This document shows, in pieces, positions 54,439 through 64,000 of a stretch of 64,000 nucleotides of DNA (its first letter is position 1; each line of letters begins with the position of its first letter). The translations under genes were made by a program, and so were the position numbers. The DNA lies in contig JAHQRK010000014.1 in the NCBI GenBank assembly GCA_019828595.1, positions 744,001 to 808,000 of the forward strand. Reading direction: 5' to 3'. Source of the stretch: Aphanomyces cochlioides. Its lineage: Eukaryota; Oomycota; Saprolegniomycetes; Saprolegniales; Verrucalvaceae. The notes under the pieces are model-generated. The model was not told the DNA's origin. It made no database searches and was given only the letters and a program-made list of their open reading frames with translations.

Positions 54439-56568
54439 ATGTATGTGAGAAAAATAGTTTGGGGAACCTCATCGACAAAAATTCTTCAGGTTGTCTACGA
54501 GTTGGCTGTATTGATGATTTTGACGAGTAAGCTTGATCCCCTCGGTGTCGTGGTGCCTCGTGAAAAGATGACGTGCCAGCACGCCTTTTTCAATTGGTTT
54601 CGTCCAGTCAGGGACACCACGCTGTCCTCATTGCAGGACATTCTGATCTGTCTTTGTTGGGTTTCTTGGACCAACGTTCATTTCCTTCTCTTTTGTCTCA
54701 TTCAAACTGATGTGAATGAGAGAGATCACTCCAGCCAAAAATACATGCCCGTTTCAACGAACACACTTCGATTTGGGATGACGAAAATCCACGTGGCAAG
54801 TCAGCGGTCTGCTGTTGCTCGATGCAGTCGCTGGTCTGTCGTGTACAATATCATCTTCGTTGTCAATCTAGCTACCACGGTACGTCTTCAATTGGATTTC
54901 TCCAGTTCTCTTGCTAACTATTTAGCCATTTATGGCCTACTTGACGGAGCCTCGGCCTGGTGGATCTGAACTGAACACGATTCCTCCATGGTCGTCATGT
55001 GAAGAGTTTACAAATGTTACTTTCGCGTAAATCCACAACCTTTACAACAACGAGACTGTTCCGAGTCACATCGTTAGCGCCCAGGATGTCGAAAGCAACA
55101 CATTTGCGATGCGCTACGACATGGTCTTGCCATACTCAATACCAGATGAGGAGTAATCGTTTTTGTCAGGCGCCCCATACTTTGAGACGGGTTTAATGAA
55201 TTTCGTCACTGCTTTCCTCAAAGCCAACCAAACTACTCGAGCTGCATTGCAGCCTTGGCGACTTTGCCAGCATAATTTCCTCATTGGGTTATCTTTGGGC
55301 GAATTCTGCTTTTGGTTTGAAGAAGTGGACCCAAACACTCCTCAATACATCGCTGGGGTCGCAACTCATGTGAATGAAACTCCAACGTGGCGATGGTTCA
55401 AGCTCGTATTTCGATTCACGTTGACGACGTACGTATTATATGTGCTTTGGACGCAGTATTACCGTCACCACCTTGTCCTTTTATCCAACCTGCGGGAGCG
55501 CGGTATTTCCAGAGAATACAAGAAATACGTCGTCGTCGTTGGTGATCCAGCCTATGCGATTATGAGCAATCCCGTCGTTAGATGGCAATGGTGATCGATA
55601 TTTGGGGAGGCAGTATGTATTTCACACTTGCTATCGTGCGTGTGTGCCAATTCCAAGACTTTCGATGGTATGCTCTCGGTTGCATTTACATCTCGCGCAG
55701 TGTTCGTCTACGCCATGAATGACATATCTCATTTGACTCTTTGGTTTGGTTTGCTTATCTATCAATGCGAATGCTGTCATATTTGATCAAGTCGCGCCGA
55801 TGGGAGAGCTCATTTGCTCCAGTAGATCCGAGTTTCTTGGCGATTAGTGCATACGTGTACGGTGGACCCCTCATGAGTATTTTGTGCACGACCCGCATTG
55901 CTTGGATGTTTCAGCAACTCTGGCTCATTTTCCTCCCACAGCCGATGCATGAAAACAACGTTGAAGCCATAGCTTGTGAGTATTTCCTCGACCCTTGGAA
56001 TACATACTCACTTCGAACCAAGGCATCTCGGTTGTGGTGCTATCCATGTCAATTCTGCCTTTGATCTACACTCGAATAGCAAGCTATTGGCGTCACAGAC
56101 GAAAAAGTAAGTTCGACAGTCGTAATGTAGTCTCATGTGAAAAGCTATTAGAAATCGACGGGGAACACTGCAGGTATCACGGAAGACGTCACTCAGCAAC
56201 TACAGCCACAACGACTTTAAAGCTTTCCTCCTCCTCACTGCGATATTGAGATCAACGAATGCGAAACAAACTTTAGGCGGCTCCTTGCACAAGCTATACG
56301 ACACAAACTGTGCCTCTATTTAGCCACCGAACTACCGACTGCTTCATTATGTGTTACGATGCAGAAGGGCAAGTCGACCTCCAACTGCGCTTGAGCTTGT
56401 TATCTTGTTTGGACCTTCTACGCAGTAAATGGTATTTCAAAATGCACAATGGGGCATGACACCAGTGTCTGTGCCATAAACAATGAATGCTGTGGAACGG
56501 TCATTCCATCGCCCCAACTAACAAGTCGCATTCACATGGGCGCCAGTAATTGCCAATGGATAATGTAA
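54439..56568 (+). pseudogene. Multi-pass membrane protein family, decayed copy 1
   Basis: Coding-like pieces run in order from the ATG at 54439 (MYVRKIVWGTSSTKILQ) to ASNCQWIM and a TAA at 56568, with hydrophobic helices such as VVYNIIFVVNLATT, LTTYVLYVLW and ISVVVLSMSILPLIY. Introns with good signals are visible (GTACGT 54880 to TAG 54925; GTGAGT 55977 to AAG 56023). In-frame stops at about 55027 (TAA where copy 2 has a Tyr codon) and about 55155, plus later shifts and stops near 55590 and 56425-56500, show decay. The family, which carries an LSNLRERGIS motif, is not one I recognise; it looks oomycete-specific. It lies directly downstream of ACSL in the same orientation. Confidence 0.6.
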
Positions 56569-56819
56569 TATCTCTAGGCATGTTCAAAGCTCCTTGGCTA
56601 GTGTACTTCTTTTGACGTTGTCCATGAGAAGCTGGAGAGAGTAAGTGTCCACTCGATGCCAAAGAATGTGAAGGAAGAATGGATGGTCTGTCTTTCGCGA
56701 CGAAGTGAAAGGTTGCGACCGTCCAACGAAAGGTCGCGCCGTCCACAAGACCAATGACCATACAAGACACGTAACGTAAAGTCACGTGGTCGGTCTTCAA
56801 ACTATTCGAACAAGACTTC

Positions 56820-57910
56820 TTAAGGACCAAAATCCACGTTGCAAGTCGAAAAACTGCTGCCGTTCGATGTAGTCGTTGGTCACTTGTGTACAATGTCTTC
56901 TTCGTCTTGAATCTATCCATGACGGTTCGTGTCCTTGCACTCTCCTTTAGCTAACTTGGGCACAACCCAGCCGTTCATGGCATACCTGACCGAGCCACTG
57001 CCTGGCAAAACACACAAGAGTACCGTTCTCCCTTGGACATCTTTTGAAGAGTTTACAAATATGACATTCTCATACCTCCACAATATCTACAACAACGAGG
57101 CTACGTCGAATCGCACAGTTAGCGCTCAAGATGCTGAAAGCAACACATTTGCCATGAGATACGACATGGCCTTGCCGTACTCTATATGGGACGAAGACGC
57201 TTACGAGTACTTGCTCTCTGTACCAGGTGAGTTGAGTCTTTTCGAGCTGTGATTTCCCCATCGTGGAGGTGCACCATACTTTGCGAATGGTTTGATGAAT
57301 TTTGTCACCTCGTTCGCAAACCAAACTGGCAGACTTGCGCTACAACCGTGGCGAATGTGCCAGCACAACTTCTTGCTTTGGTTATCCTTGGGAGATTTTT
57401 GCTTTTGGTTTGAAGAAGTTGACCCAAGGACACCTCGATACACTGCTGGGTTGCAACTCAAGTCAACTGATCCACACTGTGGCGTTGGTTCAAGCTCGCC
57501 TACCGCTCATTGTTGACTACAGGCTTGATGTATTTGCTTTGGACACGTAACTACCGTCACTACCTCGTCTTGTTAACCAACCTGCGGGAGCGAGGCATAT
57601 CGATAGAGTTCAAAAAATATGTCGTCCTCGGTACAGACGCGTGCCCCTCTTTAGCCATCGAGCCACGGACTGTTTCGTCCTGTGCTACAATGCAGAGGGA
57701 CATGTCGATATGCAAGTACGCTTGAGCTTATTGTCCTGTTTGGACCCCCAACTTGACGATCCCGTGGCTTATATTTCAAAATGCCCCAAGCAGCACGACA
57801 CCAGTGTGAGTATCACAAAATGTGACGGCTGCTGCGGAGCAATACTTCCACCCGATCAGCCTAAAAAACGAGTCCACATTGGCGCATGCAATTGCCAATG
57901 GCTCATGTGA
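56820..57910 (+). pseudogene. Multi-pass membrane protein family, decayed copy 2
   Basis: Tandem paralogue of the gene at 54439. It starts within the family at KIHVASRKTAAVRCSRW, so the N-terminal exon is missing. It keeps a clean intron (GTTCGT 56931 to CAG 56970) and the block PFMAYLTEPLPGKTHKS onward, including YSIWDEDAYEYLLSVPG. A shift near 57476 breaks the helix region. Then a deletion of roughly 700 bp joins the KKYVV segment to the C-terminal APLFSHRATDCFVLCYNAEG block. The C-terminus, with a CDGCCGAILPPDQP cysteine cluster, is intact to the TGA at 57910. It shows which residues were lost in copy 1. Confidence 0.6.
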
Positions 57911-58202
57911 TACCATCCATGGGCGTCATCGGGTCTTTATCGGCTCAAATCGTCTGTGCCGTGCTGACTCTATCATGTTTGTCGAGTGTATCGTGACAAT
58001 TCGAGTAAACAATCAAATGAAAAAACTTAAACAGCCAATCAAACTGCATTATTTCAGTATTTTTATCCAATAAAAATTTAAGTTTGGAAAATCACCGAAG
58101 GTATGAAATCCACATGTGATAAAGTATACAAACTTCAAGTGTAAATTTTGAGTACTGCATGTATCAAGTCTCATTTGGCATACCGATACAGCCACGATCG
58201 CC
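57911..58202. other. Intergenic
   Basis: AT-rich, with no supported feature. Confidence 0.4.
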
Positions 58203-59482
58203 ATGATGGTCGTCAATGGAAATGCCGACGTGGTCAAGAAACAATCGCGAAGAACGTGGCTGCAGCGAGAGCGCCGCGAACGAGAAGACGTGAGCTCCTT
58301 CAGCTACGAGACTGCGTCGCACAGCTACGAGATGAACGAGACGAACGATTGCTAGCCATGGCTGCCAACATTGGACTACTCTCATGGGAACAAGTCTTCA
58401 TGGCCCTCCAGGTCGACGCAAATGAAGCAATCGATGAAAACATGACCCTGAAACACAAACTCGAACGAATGAAGCGCGTGGTGGATGGAATGACCAAGTG
58501 GGTCGCCTCCACCAAAGGCATCAATGTACGTTATTGTGCGATTTTCACGTCGTTGATTTGCGTCGTAGCGTGGTCCACATACTCTTCCCTACACTGCTTT
58601 CCACTTGAATCTTCACCATGTTTCACTCACTGTGTCCAATCCGAGCTGCCGACAACACGGTTTAGACTGGATGAGCCAACTCTTGTTCCACAACACGACG
58701 GCGCTCCTACAACGCTACAAATTTTGGCCCAACGTGTCCACTGACATCCAATGCGAATACCACACAGATATGACCAACATGGATGACATTCAGCTTGTGT
58801 GGCGATTTCAAGTGGATATTTCAATGGTCATGGAAGCTGTCGTAGATCCTGTTCGTCACCACGTAGTCAATCGACTCAACTCGACGGACCTGTGGAATTG
58901 CTCGACAACTGCAATTGACCCCGAGGTTGCTTACAAACACAGCATCGTTTGACGATTGTTTCCAACTAGATTGTCCATCAAATTTCACCCAAAATGACGC
59001 ACGTCCGGCGGATCATGCAGCACACTCCAACATTTGATGAAAGCACAAGTTGCAATATTTTGTACCGGGAATTCAACGAGGATAGCAATCGGACGGTCTT
59101 TGTTGGCCAAACTTTGGACGATGAAAAGTTTGAAAAGCGAGAGGTCCGCAGCAAGAGCATGACGTGGTAGCTGCATACCATCCTCCTCTGGAGACCTTAC
59201 ATGGTCCATAGGGTTGTTATAACGCGATTGAGTCCGTCCTGGACCCGTGTGTCCATTTTGAGCCTGTCGTCACTGTATTTCACCGACGACGGATTTCTCC
59301 CGCTTGAGCGACAAGCGGAGGAGTTCCGGCTAACGTTGGGCCCCCTGGAGCATGAACAAGAGGAAGCGTTTGCTCGAGAGATCGAACCCATTTGTCAATT
59401 CACAACAGCAGCATGGCTGAATTACTTGAACAATGCTGTGTGCGCCGCTGTTACCGCGGATACACAAAAGAACGATGACTAA
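58203..59482 (+). pseudogene. Decayed bZIP/START-like gene
   Basis: A basic segment (KKQSRRTWLQRERRERE) is followed, one frame away, by a leucine-heptad coil (ELLQLRDCVAQLRDERDERL). Then come LLSWEQVFMALQVDANEAID and, after an intron (58527 to 58569), HGLDWMSQLLFHNTTALLQR and LVWRFQVDISMVMEAVVDP. This order is typical of oomycete proteins with a bZIP-like N-terminus and a START-like C-terminal region. Three lesions are visible: a frame shift near 58289 between basic region and coil, an in-frame TGA at 58950-58952, and an in-frame TAG at about 59168. Coding resumes in the same frame as LSPSWTRVSILSLSSLYFTD and ends at TAA 59482. Intron retention cannot easily remove the stops, so I call it a pseudogene. 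Confidence 0.6.
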
Positions 59483-60193
59483 AAATCTTTCTTATCCAAG
59501 TTCCCTGGTTCGTCTGGCGAACTCTCTGCTAAACTAACTTCAGGCTTCTGTGGAGTTTCATACACTTCCTTGATATCTACCACGGACGTCGTCGATGAAA
59601 ACACACAGGAACTCTCGTTTGAGACAAAGCAAGGGCAGCCATCAGGAATCCAATTTACCTCGAGTTTCCTACAAAGAGCTTGTCCTTCTTGTAGCCGTTG
59701 GCTAAGATAATTTGCCCTCAAACTTGGTAGTCGTCCGTAAAGTTCTTGGGTGAACTTGACAATACAAAAAGCTCTTCGTGCAGGGGGGGGCAGCAAAGGA
59801 GTCGCAAATTGAAGCCAACAACTTTGATGATTCAATGAGCTCTCAATACCACAGGGTGCTTGCTTCTAGTGTTAGGGAGGGTCTCCATGGAAGCAGGCGG
59901 ATCCCCCCCTGTGGGTAGTAATTTGCGCCATCGTATTACTTGTTTTACCAATCGACAAGGCCAGGCAAGATATGCTTCCCCTCCTTCAACTATTTCTCGG
60001 ATGCTGCGCGCAATTGCATGGGGATGGACTTGTCACCGAGGCACTCCGGGAAAAGATATTTCACCGTAGGGCAATGCCCTTGGCTTAATCGTCCAAAACG
60101 TTCACGACATTCGTCATCGCGTGAAACTCCTCTTCCATCGTGGGAATCGACGAAAAACATTGATATGTTGATACCAGTACAGCCAGACGACAC
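59479..60193 (-). other. Minus-strand coding-like fragments
   Basis: Two frames follow each other on the minus strand: TGINISMFFVDSHDGRGV near 60170 and LRANYLSQRLQEGQALCRKL near 59715, the latter ending in an acidic tail (AESSPDEPGNLDKKDF) at 59479. Candidate splice sites exist between them, but an eight-G run at 59783-59790 and unrelated sequence interrupt. They could be two exons of an unknown gene converging on the bZIP/START pseudogene. No family assigned. Confidence 0.25.
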
Positions 60194-60465
60194 ATTCGAC
60201 GTTTGACAAGGAAGACCTCCCGTGTAGAACGGACACCTTGGCCGCTGTCGTCCTATAAAGTTGGTGGGACCCTAGAATCGACTGCAGCTGGGAATCATTT
60301 CCGAGTGCATCTTCTCAGCGAAGTGGCGTGGAGATTTGACAGCCATGAGGGAACATCAATGATCAATTCGACTTCTCAACCTTGCATAACAAAATTCCAA
60401 GAACATGAATGCTGAAGCCGCCAAGATTTATGCCTTCGTTGGCATTTTTCAATTTGCCCTGTCCG

Positions 60466-60762
60466 ATGCGTTTCATTGCCACCGTCGTTGCCTCGCTCTG
60501 CCTCGTCGCCATGGCTGCCGAGCCCAACTGCAACCGCCCAGGCTGCACCGGCTGCGACTACGACTGGGAATTCCGTCGCTGCGAGTGCATTTCGTGCTCT
60601 TCTTCCCCCACTGTCGTTGTCCCCGTGACTCCTCCCCCTTCGTCCGTGTCTCCCCCCGTGACGGCAGCTCCTGGACCCAAGTCGTGTGGCCGTGACTCGT
60701 GTGGTCTTTGCTACAAGGATAACACGGGCGAATGCATCTGCCCTTGCTCGCCACCCCACTAA
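60466..60762 (+). CDS. Secreted two-module cysteine-rich protein 1
   Basis: Encodes 98 residues. Residues 1-18 (MRFIATVVASLCLVAMAA) form a clear signal peptide. Module 1 has C-x4-C-x2-C-x8-C-x-C-x2-C. A Pro/Val/Ser linker (PTVVVPVTPPPSSVSPPV) follows. Module 2 repeats the pattern as C-x4-C-x2-C-x7-C-x-C-x-C, ending ECICPCSPPH. Twelve cysteines in a small secreted protein suggest disulfide knots at the cell surface or in the host or environment. I do not recognise the family. The ATG at 60466 is chosen because it starts the signal peptide and aligns with three paralogues. Confidence 0.75.
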   Translation: MRFIATVVASLCLVAMAAEPNCNRPGCTGCDYDWEFRRCECISCSSSPTVVVPVTPPPSSVSPPVTAAPGPKSCGRDSCGLCYKDNTGECICPCSPPH

Positions 60763-61514
60763 CAACTTTGCGACTTGAATAAGTTTGGATAAGTCCATTC
60801 ACTAATGCAACCAAGTCTGCGTGTCACTCAGTTGAAAAGACGTTCAATATGTTGACGAGCAGTCTAAAGAGTACACCTGATAACGCATACAGCAAGACAT
60901 GGGAATCGCTTTTCATCCATGAGTCGGTAATCGCTTTCAAGTTGTTGTCCATGCTTGGGGCTACTGAAAGCCGCCGTGGAGGAAGAGGCTGCGATCAACT
61001 ATTTATATCTCGAGCGCAATTCAAAGTTGGGCTATGCTTGGAATGCAGAGACCAGCCACCCATGCTTCATCCAACGTCGCGTTATCTGGTTCTGGTTCCG
61101 CGGGGGAATAAGCTTTTTGTCACCATCATCCATCGTTGAAGACGCGATACAGTGCATCCGCATGCATGCACTGTATGCGATTGTGCCGGCCGCTAGACCC
61201 AACTCGTCTCTCCATCTAGGCTTGTCCGCTAGCCTCGGGGATGAAGTGATCCAAGTCGACGTGTCTTTGGCATTTCAGTCTTTAAATTCTTCGACTTGGG
61301 CCAAAGTCGAAAGGCGTGAGCTCCACGGAGGACTTGGAAATAAACATTCCTCCGTGCAAGATTACGAAGAAGTTTGTGGATTCCACTTCAATTGAGAGAA
61401 CACTGCCGATCAATCGAGCGTTTGCACTTTCTAGAAATTTGAGCCTCAAGCGATGTCAGACGTGGCCATTCGCCCTGGTTGCGTTTCTCCTCATTGCTCC
61501 ATTTGCATCGTCCA
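60763..61514. other. Intergenic between secreted-protein genes
   Basis: No firm gene. A frame at 60955-61395 has a short coding-like patch (EEEAAINYLYLERNSKLGYA near 60975) but no start or family. A hairpin CAGTGCAT..ATGCACTG lies at about 61150-61172. The last 140 bp (TGTGGATTCCACTTC.. GAGAACACTG) match the 5' flank of the gene at 63355, so the promoter region was duplicated with the gene. Confidence 0.45.
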
Positions 61515-61832
61515 ATGCGTTTGATTGCCTTTGTTGTCGCGTCCGTCGTCTTGTCTTTCACGGCTGCAGTCCCCAACTGCGACCGCCCTGGCTGCGTCAA
61601 CTGTGCGTACGAATATGAGTTCCGCCGTTGCATTTGCGACTACTGTGTGACGTCGCCCCCTTCTCCCCCTTCGCCCCCCGTTTCCTCCCCTGTTGTGGTT
61701 CCTGTCACCCCACCTCCTTCTCCTCGTACGTCGTCACCAAAGCCAGTGCTTTGTGGTCGTCAGCCGTTTTGCGATTGCTACTATGACGATGTTGGTGAAT
61801 GTATTTGCCCTTGCAATCCTGTGCGCAAGTAG
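61515..61832 (+). CDS. Secreted two-module cysteine-rich protein 2
   Basis: Encodes 105 residues: signal peptide MRLIAFVVASVVLSFTAA, module 1 C-x4-C-x2-C-x8-C-x-C-x2-C, a longer linker (SPPSPPSPPVSSPVVVPVTP), and module 2 with changed spacing (C-x5-C-x-C-x7-C-x-C-x-C) ending CPCNPVRK. Its nearest relative is the gene at 63355, almost identical through the signal peptide and module 1. Confidence 0.75.
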   Translation: MRLIAFVVASVVLSFTAAVPNCDRPGCVNCAYEYEFRRCICDYCVTSPPSPPSPPVSSPVVVPVTPPPSPRTSSPKPVLCGRQPFCDCYYDDVGECICPCNPVRK

Positions 61833-62135
61833 ATTGTAGTTTTACTACGTTATAATGCATCGGTTTCATCAACATTTATCCCTCTTGCTTCACAGTTTGA
61901 CTTTTTGAAGGCGAACATCCGCAGGCATTCCCTTTTGGTAAGGCTTTGAATATTGTACTGATGTGAAGGTTCCCTTCAGTGCAGTCTCTTCTATCATCGT
62001 AGTCTGCCTCGCCCCCCCCCAAACTAGAGCTGAAGATTGTCCAAGGGGCGGTCTCTAGGGCACTCGCTCGTCTTGCTTGCATTGTTTGTCTCGCACCAAG
62101 GAGGAAATTTCATCCCACGATGATTCATTACTCAA
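61833..62135. other. Intergenic, converging genes
   Basis: Lies between the converging secreted-protein genes 2 and 3. It contains a nine-C run at 62012-62020. No coding sequence is supported. Confidence 0.45.
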
Positions 62136-62421
62136 TTAACCTCTCAACACGCGAATGGGGATGCGCGAAACGCAAGGGCAAATGCATTCTTCGGAATAAA
62201 TGTCGATGGTGCAGGATCCACATTGGTCTCTGCCACAGACATTTGGGGGTCGTGTCGCCACGACGCGAGCAGCCGCTGCGGTTGGGCTCTCTGCGACGCA
62301 ATCAGTGCAGATGCATCGTTGACGGTTGTCCACTTGACAGGAGGTACAGCCAGTAATGGAGCATGAGGTGGCCGTCTCCAAGACGAAGAGAGACGCGGCG
62401 AAGAGAGCAAGCAAACGCATG
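62136..62421 (-). CDS. Secreted two-module cysteine-rich protein 3 (inverted)
   Basis: Minus-strand gene of 94 residues, the most diverged member. Signal peptide MRLLALFAASLFVLETATS, module 1 C-x4-C-x2-C-x7-C-x-C-x2-C, an Ala-rich rather than Pro-rich linker (AESPTAAAARVVATRPP), then module 2 C-x4-C-x2-C-x8-C-x-C-x-C. The conserved CGRDQCGSC and ECICPC at module 2 confirm the family. Conservation of all twelve cysteines despite divergence elsewhere argues that it is functional. Confidence 0.72.
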
Positions 62422-63354
62422 GGGGCAAGTATTTGGACAAGTGAGCAAAACACTTGGAGGAAAAATTTAACATGTTCACATTGAAGCTCCTTCGTTGGGC
62501 GAAAGGACGAGATACGGATTGATCTTTCATGTTCTCGCAACAATCTTGATGATGTCAAAGCACCAGGGGGGACGGTGCGTGAGGTTCAAGTACCAGCTAC
62601 GGGATCGTTGGCATCTTCACGCTTATCCTCTGGGACCAGACGAGACTTCGATGATTTCCCCCTCCAAAGTGAAATATCAACTCGACAATCTTCACCCAAC
62701 TTCGTCTTGGCTGTAGCGTTGGACAGCTTATCCCAGAAGGACTTTCGACACGAGCTTGTCTAAAATCAGGTTGGTTGATTGGTATCATTCTTGCTTGGCG
62801 TCCAACCATCCTCTTTAGATATTGTCAACAATGCATAAGTTTGTAGAATTGCCGATCCTCGTAGCCCATCGACGACGTCGTGAACTTGGAATCCTTATTC
62901 AAAAGCTCTCTATCGTTCAGGATTCACACAAAAGCGTTGACATTTTGAAGATTGCCCAGTTTCCGCAATCGGTCCATCGAAAGTGTTGGAGCGTTGTGCT
63001 TGTGGGGGGAGGAAGACAGTGTTCGAGATAAGACCGGGGGGAGATTTGGGGGATCTCGAAAATTCTGCCAACAGACAGAGAGGACGAATAGCTCAAGTCA
63101 GCCCGACTTGAAGCTGTAGTCGTCAAGCCCTCCACGTTTATGGGATGTTGTGCACATGAGGGACTCTGCGAAAGTTCTTCTGCGTATGATGACAAAGAGG
63201 TTCGTGGATTCTAACTCAGAGAACACTGACGATCAATGAAGCCTGTTCTTCTCCTTGAGAGAAATCTCCTGGGGAAAGCAGCAGCTCTAATGTTGTTTAA
63301 CATGGCTATTCGCCCTGGTTGGCATTGTCCTCATTGCTCAATTTGCGTCGTCCA
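62422..63354. other. Intergenic between secreted-protein genes
   Basis: No gene is supported. Short minus-strand frames (62597-62809, 62917-63195) have acidic or Ser-rich composition but no start or family. The region just before 63355 (GTGGATTCTAACTCAGAGAACACTG, near 63200-63225) is duplicated from the flank of gene 2. Confidence 0.45.
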
Positions 63355-63672
63355 ATGCGTTTGATTGCGTTTGTTGTCGCGTCCGTCGTCTTGTCTTTCA
63401 CGGCCGCAGTCCCCAACTGCGACCGTGCTGGCTGCGTCAACTGCGCGTACGAATATGAGTTCCGCCGTTGCATTTGCGACTACTGCGTGACGACGCCCCC
63501 TTCTTCCCTACCGCCCGCCTTTTCGTCGCCTATTGTGGTTCCTGTGCCATCAATCGTCACCTCACCTCCTCCTTCTCGTACAAAATCGCCCAAGCCAGAG
63601 CCTTGAGGTCACGAACCATGCGGATACTGCTATCCTGATGACATCGGTGAATATGTCATTGCCCATACATAA
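63355..63672 (+). pseudogene. Secreted cysteine-rich protein 4, truncated
   Basis: The reading frame from ATG 63355 encodes 83 residues: the same signal peptide as gene 2, an intact module 1 and a Pro/Ser linker. It stops at TGA 63604-63606 exactly where the first cysteine of module 2 (TGT) stands in gene 2. The frame after the stop still reads GHEPCGYCYPDDIGEY and ends at TAA 63672, with two further module-2 cysteines lost. It may be a recent pseudogene, or a single-module secreted protein may still be made. Confidence 0.7.
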
Positions 63673-64000
63673 AATTTACTCGATGGTAGATCCTAGGTTC
63701 ATTGCTCTGAAATAAAACTTGCACCTGGCGATTTCATCGACATTTGTCCTCCTCCATGGGGAAAGCGCTTGCAGGGGAGCTCGCTCGTCAATATACTGCG
63801 AGGAGCTTGCTCGCATCAAACTCGATTACTTCAACCGTTCATTACAGATTGTTTGATCCTCCAAGCACTCTTTTCCTCATGACAATCGTGATTTGCAGGG
63901 AAGGATAAAACGATGCAGTGCTTTATCAGTCTCTCGTCACGGAATGACGGGTATGGGAAGCCCAAAGGCATTCGTCAGGATGGAGTGACGCTGTGATCAT
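63673..64000. other. Window end, no gene supported
   Basis: No coding sequence, repeat or motif that I can support. Confidence 0.4.

Noticed and set aside
1..64000. tRNA genes
   Set aside because: I found no cloverleaf I could support by eye. A tRNAscan-SE run giving a scored hit would be needed before listing one.

Overview
The window is nuclear DNA from a eukaryote. The best fit is an oomycete of the Saprolegniales (Aphanomyces-like). The evidence is very short spliceosomal introns (mostly 39-82 nt, GT..AG, often with a CTAAC-type branch site), an oomycete-style KIX/F-box/LRR gene, a decayed bZIP/START-like gene of the kind expanded in oomycetes, ankyrin repeats with the GHLxVVxxLHxxRxEGC signature, and small secreted cysteine-rich genes. 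The species is inferred from these traits, not proven.

Layout. (1) 1-8,720: two nucleotide-identical copies of an AAAP-type amino-acid transporter gene face each other in a large inverted repeat (two 1,553-bp arms, about 5.0-kb spacer). The spacer is gene-poor and holds transporter relics, a TA-flanked Tc1/mariner-like 469-bp element and small acidic ORFs. (2) 8,720-12,300: mostly gene-poor, ending in a broken ankyrin-repeat gene. (3) 12,439-16,108: a 14-exon RBM28/Nop4-type nucleolar RNA-binding protein gene on the minus strand. (4) 16,970-19,213: a small unknown gene and a KIX/F-box/LRR gene. (5) 19,451-46,862: the dominant feature, a head-to-tail array of 26 copies of a 1,072-bp unit. Each unit carries a 208-aa protein with a faint myeloid-leukemia-factor (MLF)-like core, and each full leader has a heat-shock-element-like TTCTAGAA. 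Twenty-three copies are intact. A degenerate fragment of the gene's 5' end points the other way at the left edge of the array. (6) 47,000-50,243: an uncertain gene and a C1-finger/VPS9-domain (Rab5-type exchange factor) gene. (7) 52,248-54,390: a five-exon long-chain acyl-CoA synthetase gene. (8) 54,439-59,482: two decayed tandem copies of a multi-pass membrane protein gene and a decayed bZIP/START-like gene. (9) 60,466-63,672: four related small secreted proteins made of two six-cysteine modules joined by a Pro-rich linker. One is inverted and one is truncated at a TGT-to-TGA codon.

The best candidate for something undescribed is the 26-copy array: a recently homogenised, possibly heat-inducible dosage amplification with its own inverted relic. 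The two-module secreted cysteine-rich family is second. The identical inverted transporter pair is a clear candidate for arm-to-arm gene conversion. Exon boundaries were worked out by hand. For RBM28, VPS9 and acyl-CoA synthetase the summed exon lengths are exact multiples of three and the junctions restore family motifs, so these models are the most reliable.
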